64,000 nt of DNA from Photobacterium kishitanii (GTDB lineage: Bacteria > Pseudomonadota > Gammaproteobacteria > Enterobacterales > Vibrionaceae), in assembly GCF_003026355.1 (NCBI RefSeq), contig NZ_PYON01000005.1:186001-250000 (forward strand). Direction: 5' to 3'. Position numbers and translations under genes: made by a program. Positions within the stretch are counted from its first letter, which is position 1. Every line of letters starts with the position of its first letter. The notes under the pieces were generated by a model. The model was not told the DNA's origin. It searched no databases and saw nothing but the letters and a program-made list of their open reading frames with translations. Shown here one piece after another: positions 29,409 through 38,373 of the stretch.

Positions 29409-29430
29409 TATTTCGATAAATATGGAAATA
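29409..29430 (-). promoter_or_regulatory. Putative ArsR operator, copy 2, at the permease
   Basis: A second TATTTC-N10-GAAATA repeat, 49 bp from the first centre to centre. Two spaced sites upstream of one gene support a real operator pair. Confidence 0.65.
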
Positions 29431-29482
29431 AAGCAGATGGATTACAGATAAATGGCCATTATAAATTAACCAATTCTCGTTA

Positions 29483-29506
29483 AAAATAATGAATATCCAT
29501 TATTTT
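29483..29506 (+). promoter_or_regulatory. Palindrome, candidate enhancer site for the sigma-54 activator
   Basis: Perfect 9-bp arms AAAATAATG and CATTATTTT around 6 bases, about 95 bp upstream of the -24/-12 promoter, the usual distance for an activator-binding upstream site. A second palindrome, GTTTTAAAAC, is at 29554-29563. Confidence 0.5.
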
Positions 29507-29587
29507 GAGTAATTTTAATTAGTGGTGATTTTTTGATGGTTTTTGTTTAAGTTGTTTTAAAACAGTTGGTTATCTTTAATTTAAAAG

Positions 29588-29604
29588 TTGGCACACTCAA
29601 TGCA
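29588..29604 (+). promoter_or_regulatory. Sigma-54 (-24/-12) promoter of the decarboxylase operon
   Basis: TTGGCACACTCAATGCA matches the sigma-54 consensus TGGCAC-N5-TTGC except for one base, with the required spacing between GG and GC. It ends 45 bp before the decarboxylase ATG, and a sigma-54 activator gene lies at the far end of the same cluster. Confidence 0.87.
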
Positions 29605-29648
29605 GTAAGTGAATCGAACATAAGGTTTTTATTTAGAAGGTATAAGAA

Positions 29649-31046
29649 ATGTTTGACACTGAAATGAGCAACTTTAATCAACAACGTGAGCAAGTAATCA
29701 ATGGTGATCGTCGATTCTCAACTGTAGATGGCAAGCTAAGATTTGAAAATGTTGAGTTAGACACATTGGCCAAGAAGTATGGTACGCCATTATACGTATA
29801 TTCCGAGCAAGAAATTGAACGAAATATTCGTGAGATTGAAACTGCATTCTCTGCACATAAAAATACCAAAATATTCTTTGCTTCAAAAGCGTGTTCTGTG
29901 ATGTCGGTTCTTAAGACGATTAAAAATGCAGGCATTTATGCAGAAGCAAACTCAATGTATGAAGTACGTAAGTGCTTAGAAGTGGGTTTTCTTGGTTCTC
30001 AAATTGTATTTAATGGCGTAGTAAAAAAACCAGCAGATCTCGAGTACGCTATTGCGAATGATTTATACATTATTAACGTTGATAGCACGTTTGAACTTGA
30101 CCATATCGATGCAATTTCTCGTCGTTTAGGTAAAGTTGCGAACGTCTGTGTTCGAGTTGAGCCTAATGTACCATCAGCAACACATGATGAGCTTGTTACG
30201 TCGTATCATGCGAAGTCAGGTTTAGATTTAGAGCAGGCAGAACCGACATGTCGCCGAATTTTAGACATGCCTTTTGTTAAATTAAAAGGCCTGCATATGC
30301 ATGTTGGTGATCAGGTGCCAGAAGCTGAACCGTTTGCTAAAGCGACACGAGTTATGGTTGATGAGTGTCGTAATCTAGAAAGATCATTGGGAATTAAATT
30401 TGAGTTAATCAATGTCGGTGGTGGTATTCCAACGCCTTATAAATACGATGAAGAAAACGGTAACCCGCTAGAAGATAATATGTATGCAGGTATTACATCA
30501 CAAGACTTTGCTGATGCAATTATTTCCGAAGTACATAAATGGCGTGAAGATATTGAAATTGTTATCGAACCAGGCCGTAAGGTTGTGGGATCTGCAGCCG
30601 TGCTTCTTACCGAAGTGTCTTGTGAAAAGGTGAAAACATTTTACGATCTTGATGGTAATGTTGAGCAACTTGTTGACTGGACTTTTGTTGATGCTGGTTA
30701 TAGCCAACTTGCAGATAGTCAGCATTTTGATTGGTTCTTCTATGTATATAATGCCTCAAAAATTAATGAAGCTCACGATAAGTATGTAAAGCTAGCGGGC
30801 CCTTTATGTGATGGTGGTGATTACTATCATGTTGGTATTAAAGGTGACTTCTTTGCTGTGCCTAAAAATACCGAAATTAATGATGTGATGGTTTTCTTAG
30901 ATGCTGGTGCATATACCATCGAAAGCCAAACTGTTTATAACAACCGACCTCGTACTGCTGTTGTCATGATTGATGACAAAGGAGATGACCGTTTAATTCG
31001 TCGTGAAGATACGTACGAAGATATTACAGGTCAAGATATCTACTAA
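29649..31046 (+). CDS. Fold-III PLP decarboxylase, probable D-ornithine/D-lysine decarboxylase
   Basis: 465 residues. Alanine-racemase-type barrel with the Schiff-base Lys80 in [15 protein letters not shown] near 217-222, glycine loop GGGIPTPY at 257-264 and EPGR at 307-310 for PLP phosphate, then a beta domain with the catalytic Cys387 in [10 protein letters not shown]. Related to diaminopimelate decarboxylase. Length and the distinctive set of a racemase, an antiporter and a sigma-54 activator alongside point to the Salmonella-type D-ornithine/D-lysine decarboxylase (STM2360), which forms putrescine or cadaverine. GAAGG precedes the ATG. A biosynthetic LysA role is unlikely in this context; L-ornithine decarboxylation cannot be excluded by eye. 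Confidence 0.83.
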   Translation: MFDTEMSNFNQQREQVINGDRRFSTVDGKLRFENVELDTLAKKYGTPLYVYSEQEIERNIREIETAFSAHKNTKIFFASKACSVMSVLKTIKNAGIYAEANSMYEVRKCLEVGFLGSQIVFNGVVKKPADLEYAIANDLYIINVDSTFELDHIDAISRRLGKVANVCVRVEPNVPSATHDELVTSYHAKSGLDLEQAEPTCRRILDMPFVKLKGLHMHVGDQVPEAEPFAKATRVMVDECRNLERSLGIKFELINVGGGIPTPYKYDEENGNPLEDNMYAGITSQDFADAIISEVHKWREDIEIVIEPGRKVVGSAAVLLTEVSCEKVKTFYDLDGNVEQLVDWTFVDAGYSQLADSQHFDWFFYVYNASKINEAHDKYVKLAGPLCDGGDYYHVGIKGDFFAVPKNTEINDVMVFLDAGAYTIESQTVYNNRPRTAVVMIDDKGDDRLIRREDTYEDITGQDIY

Positions 31047-31056
31047 GTATTTGAAT

Positions 31057-31080
31057 AGCCTCACATGAAAGTGTGGGGCT
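31057..31080 (+). terminator. Intercistronic hairpin after the decarboxylase
   Basis: 9-bp stem AGCCTCACA/TGTGGGGCT (one T-G pair) with a 6-base loop and CTTTTGTTT following. It fits a partial terminator or 3'-end stabiliser that would leave more decarboxylase than transporter mRNA. Confidence 0.6.
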
Positions 31081-31101
31081 CTTTTGTTTAAAGGCGTTGT
31101 T

Positions 31102-32517
31102 ATGTCAGATAATAAAAATTTAATGGGGACTAAAGACGCAGTCTTCATGGCTGTTGCTGCAGTACTTGCATTACGTTCTGTACCTATGGTTGCTGGATAT
31201 GGGCCGTCCGCGATTGCAATTTGGATTATTGCAGCGCTGTTCATGATCCTACCATTATCAATGGTCTGTGGTGAGTTAGCTACAGGTTGGCCACATGATG
31301 GTGGTATTTTTGTTTGGGTAAAAGAGGCGTTTGGCGCCCGTGTTGGTTGGGTCTCAACTGTCTGTTTTCTTTTCTCATGTGTAGTGTTTTTTCCATTGAT
31401 GCTGCAATTTGGTTTTGCCGCCGTGAGTGGCAATATCATGTCAGCAAAAATCGCAGATAATAAAGTTTTTGTTGGTGTTGGATCTGCAGTGATATTTTGG
31501 ATATTAACGCTTATTAATATGCGAGGGCTTAAATTTACAAATATTGTAAATAGCTTATCAGTATATTTAGGTATTTTTATTCCATCAGCTGTAATAGCGG
31601 TTATTGCTATTTATTGGGTTATTTCTGGACACCCAATGCAAACCGATTATGTTTCACAATCAGCAAGTTTTATTCCCGACTTCTCAAAACTATCAAATAT
31701 AGTTTTAGCATCATCTGCAATGTTTGCATTTGCTGGTTTAGAAGTAACGGGTATGGTTGCTGGACGCATGAAAAATCCGCAACGTGATTTTCCACGCTCA
31801 ATGATTATTGCTTCAATATTAATTGTAGGTATTTATATTCTAGCCACGATTGCTATTAATACTATATATCCTGCTAGTAAACTAAATGTTGTTTCGGGTA
31901 TTAGTCAATCAATTGAATTCGCAAGTAATACTTTAGGCATGCCATGGCTTTCTGATGTTATTGGAGGCTGTCTATTCTTTGGTGCAGTTGGACAGATTAA
32001 CTCTTGGTTAGTGGGTCCTATTTATATGTTTCAAGAAGCAGCTACTGAAGCGAAGATCCTGAAGCCAAATAGTATGGTTGTAAAAATGCATCCTGTGCAT
32101 GATACACCACATATCGCAATGATTGTACAAGCTATTCTTGTTACTGTAATGTGCTTTTCATCATTCTTGAGTGATTCATTAGAAGGGGCTTATTGGATTC
32201 TTTCTGCCATGACTACTGTCTGTTATTTCATTCCTTATTTGCTCTTGTTTAGTGCATATATTGTATTACGTAAAACACGAATGGATGTGCATCGCGCATT
32301 TAAGATCCCTGGTAATATTACTCCTTACGTTATTGCAATGATGGGGCTTGTTTCTATTCTGTTTGCTATTGCCATTTTATTTATTCCACCTGATGGTATC
32401 GCGCCTGGTAATTTCTGGCTTGATAAAGCTCAGATATTTGGTGGTGCTATTGTCGCAATTATTTTCGCACTGGTTTTATATAGCCGTGGTCAAAAGCGTA
32501 ATCACGCTGAAGTATAA
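31102..32517 (+). CDS. APC-family amino acid/diamine antiporter
   Basis: 471 residues from ATG at 31102, preceded by AAGGCG; the longer frame begins with an in-frame TTG at 31084. About 12 membrane helices. VCGELATGWPHDGGIFVWV and FGARVGWVSTVCFLF place it in the same GadC-like antiporter branch as the antiporter at 13172. Between a basic D-amino acid decarboxylase and a racemase, it is best read as an exchanger of lysine/ornithine for cadaverine/putrescine. Substrate and stereochemistry are inferred. Confidence 0.82.
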   Translation: MSDNKNLMGTKDAVFMAVAAVLALRSVPMVAGYGPSAIAIWIIAALFMILPLSMVCGELATGWPHDGGIFVWVKEAFGARVGWVSTVCFLFSCVVFFPLMLQFGFAAVSGNIMSAKIADNKVFVGVGSAVIFWILTLINMRGLKFTNIVNSLSVYLGIFIPSAVIAVIAIYWVISGHPMQTDYVSQSASFIPDFSKLSNIVLASSAMFAFAGLEVTGMVAGRMKNPQRDFPRSMIIASILIVGIYILATIAINTIYPASKLNVVSGISQSIEFASNTLGMPWLSDVIGGCLFFGAVGQINSWLVGPIYMFQEAATEAKILKPNSMVVKMHPVHDTPHIAMIVQAILVTVMCFSSFLSDSLEGAYWILSAMTTVCYFIPYLLLFSAYIVLRKTRMDVHRAFKIPGNITPYVIAMMGLVSILFAIAILFIPPDGIAPGNFWLDKAQIFGGAIVAIIFALVLYSRGQKRNHAEV

Positions 32518-32547
32518 AAATAATCTGAAGTGTAATTAATAAAAGGA

Positions 32548-32566
32548 GGGGCGATATTATCGTCCC
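32548..32566 (+). terminator. Intercistronic hairpin between antiporter and racemase
   Basis: 8-bp stem GGGGCGAT/ATCGTCCC with a 3-base loop, without a T-run. It lies 17 bp before the racemase ATG, just upstream of the GGAG ribosome site, so it may affect mRNA stability or translation rather than end transcription. Confidence 0.5.
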
Positions 32567-32582
32567 TGATTTAGGAGTTGTT

Positions 32583-33689
32583 ATGTATAAACCTACGTTA
32601 AAAATTAATACTCGAAAATTAAAAGAAAATACTCAAGCTGCTATTAAAGATCTTAATAAGTTTGGTGTATCAATGATGGCTGTAAATAAAGTATTTAATG
32701 GCGCCCCTGAAACAGCTCAGGCTGTTGTTGATGCCGGTATTAATGTCATTGCCGAATCAAGAGTTTATAATCTTGCTAAAATGCAACATATTGATTGCTT
32801 AAAATGCTTACTACGTAGTCCAGTATTAAGTGAAATTGAAGATGTTATTCGTTACTCAGATCTGAGCTTAAATAGTGAGGAAACGGTTATTCGTGCCCTG
32901 GCTGCTGAAGCACAAAAGCAGGGATGTCAGCATGGTGTATTGCTTATGATTGATCTTGGCGATTTGCGCGAAGGTGTATGGTTCGAGAACTACGATGATA
33001 TCTTACAGCTTATTAAGCTCATTCAAGCATTAGACAATATTTACTTGTATGGTATTGGATCGAATTTCAATTGTTATGGCACGGTACTGCCAACTGTCAC
33101 CAATGGCGATACATTAGTATCAATAAAGGAAAGACTTGAAGTAGATCTTGGTCAGCCTATTCCATTAACTTCAGCAGGTAACTGTACTAGTTATCATTTA
33201 ATGGATAAAGGGACATGGCCTGCAGGATTGGATCACTTGCGAATGGGAGGCTTACAAGAGTTTGGTATTGAATATGTTGATATGAAGTACTTGGATGATT
33301 ACCACCATTCGCACAAAGATGTTGGTTTAGCTTGTTCTGATATGTATATCTTATCTGCTGAAATTATCGAGGTGAATGCAAAACCAACGGTACCTGTTGG
33401 TGAATTAGGCGTTGATGCCTTTTTAAATCCCAAAGAGTTTGAGGATAAGGGGATCCGTAAACGTGCATTGCTAGCTTTTGGATTACAAGACGTACCATTT
33501 GATGGTTGTCATCCTGTCGATGATAAAATTTCGTTATTAGGTCAAACAAGCGATCATACTTTGATTGATATCGAAGACAGTGAACAGCAACTTCAGGTCG
33601 GTGATTGTGTTGAATTTGAATTAGATTACACCGCATTATTGATGGCATGCCAAACCACTGGTATTAAATATCAATTTACTCAAGAGTAA
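32583..33689 (+). CDS. Alanine/ornithine racemase-family PLP enzyme
   Basis: 368 residues. Fold-III barrel with the PLP Lys36 in MMAVNKVFNG and the family segment INVIAESRVYNLAKM. It resembles the ornithine racemase (Orr) group of alanine-racemase N-domain enzymes rather than classical Alr. GGAG precedes the ATG. Codirectional with the D-amino acid decarboxylase and antiporter, it would convert imported L-ornithine or L-lysine to the D-form that the decarboxylase uses. A strong hairpin follows at 33698-33718. Confidence 0.8.
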   Translation: MYKPTLKINTRKLKENTQAAIKDLNKFGVSMMAVNKVFNGAPETAQAVVDAGINVIAESRVYNLAKMQHIDCLKCLLRSPVLSEIEDVIRYSDLSLNSEETVIRALAAEAQKQGCQHGVLLMIDLGDLREGVWFENYDDILQLIKLIQALDNIYLYGIGSNFNCYGTVLPTVTNGDTLVSIKERLEVDLGQPIPLTSAGNCTSYHLMDKGTWPAGLDHLRMGGLQEFGIEYVDMKYLDDYHHSHKDVGLACSDMYILSAEIIEVNAKPTVPVGELGVDAFLNPKEFEDKGIRKRALLAFGLQDVPFDGCHPVDDKISLLGQTSDHTLIDIEDSEQQLQVGDCVEFELDYTALLMACQTTGIKYQFTQE

Positions 33690-33697
33690 CAATTGAG

Positions 33698-33718
33698 AAG
33701 GGGGCATATGGCCCCCTT
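33698..33718 (+). terminator. Hairpin after the racemase
   Basis: 8-bp GC-rich stem AAGGGGGC/GCCCCCTT with a 5-base loop, followed by a T-rich stretch. The permease downstream therefore probably needs its own promoter or read-through. Confidence 0.8.
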
Positions 33719-33789
33719 ATGTTTTATTCAGTAGGTGTCATTAGCGTATTTTAGAGAATGAACACTTCACCGTTATTACAGGTTATACA

Positions 33790-35160
33790 ATGGATAATGG
33801 GCTAAAGAAAAAACTGAATCTTCGTCATTTAATGATGATATCAATTGGCGGAACAATTGGTACGGGTTTATTTATTGGTATTTCATCACCACTAGAGGTT
33901 GCAGGCAGCTTAGGCATGACAATTGCTTATGCCATTGCTGGTATTATCATGTTGTTAACGATGTTGAGTCTGGGAGAATTAAGTAGTGCTATTCCTCACT
34001 CAGGTTCATTTCAACACTATATGCGGCTTTTCCTAAAAAATCCCTATTGGTCATTTATTATTGGTTGGTTATATTGGCTGAGTTGGGTGCTAACAATTTC
34101 AGCTGATCTCACCGCGACCTCAATGACACTTCATCATCTCTTTCATCAAATTCCTATCGCTGTTTTTATCGGTTGTATTTTATTGTTTATTTGTGGTGTT
34201 CATCTTTATACCGTTACTGCTTATGGAGAAAGTGAAACCATCTTTGCATCGCTGAAGATTGTGACGATTATTGCATTTATTATGACTTGTATCGGACTGA
34301 TCGTGTTTGAACCTACAGTGGTGACTCATAGTGGGATGTTAACTGAAAATAGCCGCTTGCCGCACGGGATCCTTGGAATTATTGCGAGTATGACGACGGT
34401 AACATACGCTTTTCAGGGAGTAGAAATCATCGGAACCTTGGCAGGAGAAACTGATGATAAGGGCGGTACGATGAAGAAAGTCATTAAGATGTTGGTTATT
34501 CGAGTATTTTTATTTTATATATTAACTACATTGTTGCTATCGTTTGTTTATCCAGCGGGGCTGCATGCTGCAATAAGTCCTTTTGTATGGATTTTTGTTC
34601 AAGTAGGAATACCTCATGCTGATGTGTTGATGGAAGTGATTATTGTCTTGTGTGGTTTTTCAGCGTGTAGTTCAGCACTCTATGCCAGTTCAAGATTATT
34701 GTGGTCAATGTCTAAAGATAATGTTGCACCATCGTTTTTTGGTCGTATAAATCGTCGAGGTAGCCCATTAGTCGCAGTTATCTTTACCGCGTTTATTGCA
34801 TCGGTATCATTGGTGAGTGCTTATGTTACGCCTCAACATCTGTATATTATTTTGATTGCGACAACAGGCCAAGTCGGTTGTGCTGCATGGTTTTGTATTG
34901 CGTTATGCCATTATAGATTTAGAAAAGAGAAACAATGTGGAAATTTCCCTGAATATCCGATTAAATATCGCGCGCCGTTTTTTCCATGGTTACCGATTAT
35001 AGCAATGACCTTAAATGGGATTAGTATTATGGGATTGTGGTTTACAACAAATGGTATCGATATATTATTAGCCGAGTTAGCGTTAATTATTTTATTAAGC
35101 GGTTGCTATTTATTGCGTAAAAATAAAATATTAGAACAAAATGTAGTACTAATAGAATAA
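33790..35160 (+). CDS. APC-superfamily (AAT type) amino acid permease
   Basis: 456 residues, 12 membrane helices. The N-terminal KLNLRHLMMISIGGTIGTGLF motif and GELSSAIPHSGSF are hallmarks of the AAT family (LysP, RocE, GabP, AroP), proton-coupled importers. Within this cluster a basic amino acid such as lysine, ornithine or arginine is the likely substrate. It differs in sequence from the GadC-like antiporter two genes upstream, giving the island both an importer and an exchanger. It is convergent with the activator gene. Confidence 0.82.
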   Translation: MDNGLKKKLNLRHLMMISIGGTIGTGLFIGISSPLEVAGSLGMTIAYAIAGIIMLLTMLSLGELSSAIPHSGSFQHYMRLFLKNPYWSFIIGWLYWLSWVLTISADLTATSMTLHHLFHQIPIAVFIGCILLFICGVHLYTVTAYGESETIFASLKIVTIIAFIMTCIGLIVFEPTVVTHSGMLTENSRLPHGILGIIASMTTVTYAFQGVEIIGTLAGETDDKGGTMKKVIKMLVIRVFLFYILTTLLLSFVYPAGLHAAISPFVWIFVQVGIPHADVLMEVIIVLCGFSACSSALYASSRLLWSMSKDNVAPSFFGRINRRGSPLVAVIFTAFIASVSLVSAYVTPQHLYIILIATTGQVGCAAWFCIALCHYRFRKEKQCGNFPEYPIKYRAPFFPWLPIIAMTLNGISIMGLWFTTNGIDILLAELALIILLSGCYLLRKNKILEQNVVLIE

Positions 35161-35186
35161 ATGAGATAACAACCGTATATTTTAAA

Positions 35187-36620
35187 TTAGAAATTTGTTG
35201 ATTGGATATTATGTCGCTCTACTTTGTACTGCAAGGTTGAGCGATGAATACCAAGTTCTCTTGCCGCTTTAGATAAGCATCCCTGATGATTATTTAGAGA
35301 GTTTATAATTAATTTTCTTTCATAGTCCTTTACGTTTTTATCTAGACTTCCTGATATTTTTTTTTCAACATATGGTACTTGATTATTTGGGGAGTTAATC
35401 TGTTCAGATGTCGTTGTAATATCTTTTTTTGGTAATGCTAAATCGATCATATTAATACTTGCTGGTTGTAATTTACCTGGCATATCTTGAAAAATTAAAC
35501 TGCGAATAATTGTATTTTCTAGCATGCGAACATTACCATCCCAATGAAAGGTTTCAAGCAAGCTTTTAGTACTTTCGGCAAGGCCTGTGATGTTATGATT
35601 AAGAGTAGTTTGGTATTTTTCGATGAAATAATTAGCAAGTAATGCGATATCTTCTTTTCTATCTTTAAGTTTTGGAATTGTGATAAAACCCACACAGAGA
35701 CGATAAAAAAGATCTTCTCGAAGTCGCTCTTCTTTGATTAATAGAGCAGGGGATTCGTTAACAGCGGCAACAACACGCACGTTTGAGTGATGTTCACGAT
35801 CGCCACCCAAACGCCAATAACTTTTATCTTGAAGGTAACGTAATAACTTAGGTTGCATATCAATACTTAGAGAGTTGAGTTCATCAAGAAATAAAGTGCC
35901 ACCTTCAGCCATTTCAATGTAACCTTTTTTCTTCTCAGAGCCAGTATATGCCCCTTTTTCAGTGCCAAACATCATGCTTTCAATGAGATTTTCTGGAATT
36001 GCGGCACAGTTAACCGCAATAAATGGTTTTTGACTGCGGTTGCTATTGTCATGAATTAATCGAGCAAAGAGTTCTTTACCTGTACCTGTAGCACCGTAGA
36101 TCATTACCGGTACATCTTGCTGTGCAATTTTTGCTGCTTGTTCTACGGTGTGTTCCATTTCTTTTGAGCGGTAAATAATCGTTGGACTTTTACCTTTTTG
36201 AGTGTGCTGAGATAGTGTTTTTATGAGTGAAGACACTTCTTTCGTCATGCGTTGAGAAATGTTTTTACTTAATCCTATTTCAATTGCTCCAATAATATGT
36301 CCGCAATCATCATACAGTGGTGAAGTTGAATGAACATATTCAACTTTATTACCGTATTTATTGTAATAAATTTGAGTGCTTGATTTATATTCAGAACCAT
36401 AAATTGCAGCTTGCAGCATAGTGCTAGATTCTGTATCCATATCTTTATATAGCGAGAGGATATTTGCCCCTAAAGCTTCTTTTTTTGGTATTTGATCTAT
36501 TTGCGCACTCGCATCATTATAATAAAGATAAACACCTTGAGTATTTATTATAGCAATTGGAACATCTAACAACTCAAAAAATGGACCAAATGAATTGATT
36601 AAGTTTGAAAGTTTAATCAT
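35187..36620 (-). CDS. Sigma-54-dependent activator (PAS-AAA-Fis HTH)
   Basis: 477 residues. An N-terminal PAS-type sensor (about 1-120) precedes a central AAA+ domain with Walker A YGATGTGKE, the sigma-54 contact loop as GAYTGS instead of the usual GAFTGA, Walker B GGTLFLDELNS and arginine-finger region REDLFYRL. A Fis-type helix-turn-helix (LSKAARELGIHRSTLQYKV) ends the protein. Layout resembles RocR-type regulators. CTGGAG precedes the ATG. It is the obvious activator of the -24/-12 promoter at 29588. The ligand sensed by the PAS domain is unknown. Confidence 0.88.
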   Translation of the reverse strand: MIKLSNLINSFGPFFELLDVPIAIINTQGVYLYYNDASAQIDQIPKKEALGANILSLYKDMDTESSTMLQAAIYGSEYKSSTQIYYNKYGNKVEYVHSTSPLYDDCGHIIGAIEIGLSKNISQRMTKEVSSLIKTLSQHTQKGKSPTIIYRSKEMEHTVEQAAKIAQQDVPVMIYGATGTGKELFARLIHDNSNRSQKPFIAVNCAAIPENLIESMMFGTEKGAYTGSEKKKGYIEMAEGGTLFLDELNSLSIDMQPKLLRYLQDKSYWRLGGDREHHSNVRVVAAVNESPALLIKEERLREDLFYRLCVGFITIPKLKDRKEDIALLANYFIEKYQTTLNHNITGLAESTKSLLETFHWDGNVRMLENTIIRSLIFQDMPGKLQPASINMIDLALPKKDITTTSEQINSPNNQVPYVEKKISGSLDKNVKDYERKLIINSLNNHQGCLSKAARELGIHRSTLQYKVERHNIQSTNF

Positions 36621-36637
36621 TACATCTCCAGTTGATA

Positions 36638-36657
36638 AATAAACAATATTGTTTATT
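36638..36657 (-). promoter_or_regulatory. 20-bp perfect palindrome upstream of the activator
   Basis: AATAAACAATATTGTTTATT, 17 bp before the activator ATG. It may be an autoregulatory operator. It differs from the palindrome at 29483. Confidence 0.45.
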
Positions 36658-36835
36658 ACAAAGGGATCTACAATATATTAAGCTATTTTTTCTATCAATA
36701 TGCCGATATAGAATGAGTTATTTATTTTATCAATCTAATTATTCATCATAGCGCCATAAAATAATATTATCGGTACAGTTTACATCTATAAAAAGACATT
36801 ATTAATTATAATGTGCAATAAGTTGATAGTGACCG

Positions 36836-37141
36836 TTAGTTTTCATCAATACAACATTCATCTTGGAGAAAGTTGATCACATTGGTTAAAGCATCATATT
36901 GAGCAACGCAAAAAAGAGTTCGTCCTTCACGGCGTTGAATCAGTAATCCCGCAGAAGCAAGACTAGAGATATGGTGCGACAGGGTAGAGCCAGGGATAGC
37001 AAGTTGTTGCTGAATATCGCCAACAGCAATACCTTGATAACCAGCTTTAATAACACGTTTAAAAATGGCTAAACGGGTTGGATGGCCTAGCTCTTTGAGT
37101 GATTTAGCGATCTCGTTAATGTCGATCTGTTGATTTGTCAT
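36836..37141 (-). CDS. ArsR/SmtB-family metalloregulator
   Basis: 101 residues, winged helix-turn-helix. LKELGHPTRLAIFKRVIKAG and IPGSTLSHHISSLASAGLL are the family recognition segments. A C-terminal Cys pair (DECCIDE) could bind a thiophilic metal or metalloid. Members release DNA upon metal binding. A 22-bp operator matching two sites at the permease gene 28428-29345 lies 18 bp upstream of its start, suggesting autorepression and control of that permease across the intervening island. Confidence 0.9.
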   Translation of the reverse strand: MTNQQIDINEIAKSLKELGHPTRLAIFKRVIKAGYQGIAVGDIQQQLAIPGSTLSHHISSLASAGLLIQRREGRTLFCVAQYDALTNVINFLQDECCIDEN

Positions 37142-37158
37142 AATTAAAGGTGGCCTTT

Positions 37159-37180
37159 TATTTCTGGTATTGTCGAAATA
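37159..37180 (-). promoter_or_regulatory. Putative ArsR operator at the arsR-family gene
   Basis: TATTTC-N10-GAAATA inverted repeat, 18 bp upstream of the ATG. It shares core and flanks with 29360-29381, about 7.8 kb away. Confidence 0.75.
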
Positions 37181-37340
37181 TAACTAACTGGAGCCTAAAA
37201 AGAAAGCTTACTGAAGTCGTTATTTATCTACAACTATCACAGAAACGGTGCTAGTAGTCATTTATTCTCTTTCAAATAACGTTCCTAAACTTGTGGGCGG
37301 TCGATACGTGCTATCAACGATAGAGTTTATAAAATAAATT

Positions 37341-38309
37341 ATGACAAAAAAAATTATATTAGATACTGATCCTGGTATTGATGATGCGATGGCGATTTTA
37401 TTTGCAGAAGCCCATCCTGAAATTGAATTAGTTGCCCTTACTACGGTATTTGGTAACGCAACTATTGATAATGGCACTCGTAACGCTTTGTATCTTAAAG
37501 AGCGTTTTAATATGCAAGCGACTATTGCCAAAGGAGCTAGTCAGCCATTGGTCCGTGCACCTGTAGGTCCTACTGAAATCGTGCATGGGGTAACAGGTTT
37601 AGGTGATTTTCAGATCCCAGAGTCATTTATAGGGCGTTATGATTCACGTCCAGCATATCAATATATTATCGATACTGTAAAAGCACATCCTAAAGAAATC
37701 ACTTTGGTGGCTGTCGGGCCATTAACCAACCTTGCTTTAGCATTACAAGCGGCACCTGAAATAGCAGAATTAGTGGCAGAGGTTGTGGTGATGGGCGGTG
37801 CATTTGGGGTTAACGATCATCATGGCAATGTTACTCCTTATGCTGAAGCTAATATTCATGATGATCCCCATGCCGCGGATATTGTTTTTTGTGCTCCTTG
37901 GCCGGTGACGATCATTGGATTAGATGTAACAGAAGAAAGTTTCTTTAGTGCTGGTTATTTGGATAAATTGCGCCATGATGCAGGCGATGTTGGTGAGTTT
38001 ATCTTTGATATTAGTCGTTATTACTTACGTTTTTATTCTCAGAAAGTGGGTCTTGATGGCTGTCATGTACATGATCCTTCAGCGATTGCTTATGTAATTA
38101 ATCCGGCATTATTTACCACTCGAAAAGGATCTGTGCGGGTTGTTTGTGAGGGGCCAGCAAGTGGAATGACGCTGCAGAAGCTGGATAAAAGACAGTATCA
38201 AACTGATGAGTGGTCATCGATGCCAACTCAACGCGTTGGGGTTACGGTTAATTCAGAGCAGTTATTAGCATTATACCATCAGACTATTATTGAATACGCC
38301 CACGTATAA
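37341..38309 (+). CDS. Inosine-uridine-type nucleoside hydrolase
   Basis: 322 residues. The N-terminal KIILDTDPGIDDAMA motif is the calcium/ribose-binding signature of the IunH/Rih family, with VVVMGGAF and late CHVHDPSAIAYV for the active-site His and Asp. It hydrolyses ribonucleosides to base and ribose. Specificity among RihA, RihB and RihC types is not assigned. It is a single gene with a strong terminator at 38318. Confidence 0.92.
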   Translation: MTKKIILDTDPGIDDAMAILFAEAHPEIELVALTTVFGNATIDNGTRNALYLKERFNMQATIAKGASQPLVRAPVGPTEIVHGVTGLGDFQIPESFIGRYDSRPAYQYIIDTVKAHPKEITLVAVGPLTNLALALQAAPEIAELVAEVVVMGGAFGVNDHHGNVTPYAEANIHDDPHAADIVFCAPWPVTIIGLDVTEESFFSAGYLDKLRHDAGDVGEFIFDISRYYLRFYSQKVGLDGCHVHDPSAIAYVINPALFTTRKGSVRVVCEGPASGMTLQKLDKRQYQTDEWSSMPTQRVGVTVNSEQLLALYHQTIIEYAHV

Positions 38310-38317
38310 CCATATAA

Positions 38318-38346
38318 CAAACGGCTACTTTATAAGTAGCCGTTTG
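38318..38346. terminator. Bidirectional terminator between nucleoside hydrolase and mgtA
   Basis: 12-bp perfect stem CAAACGGCTACT/AGTAGCCGTTTG with a 5-base loop between convergent genes. Confidence 0.92.
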
Positions 38347-38373
38347 AGTATTAGGCTCGGTATAAATATTCGT

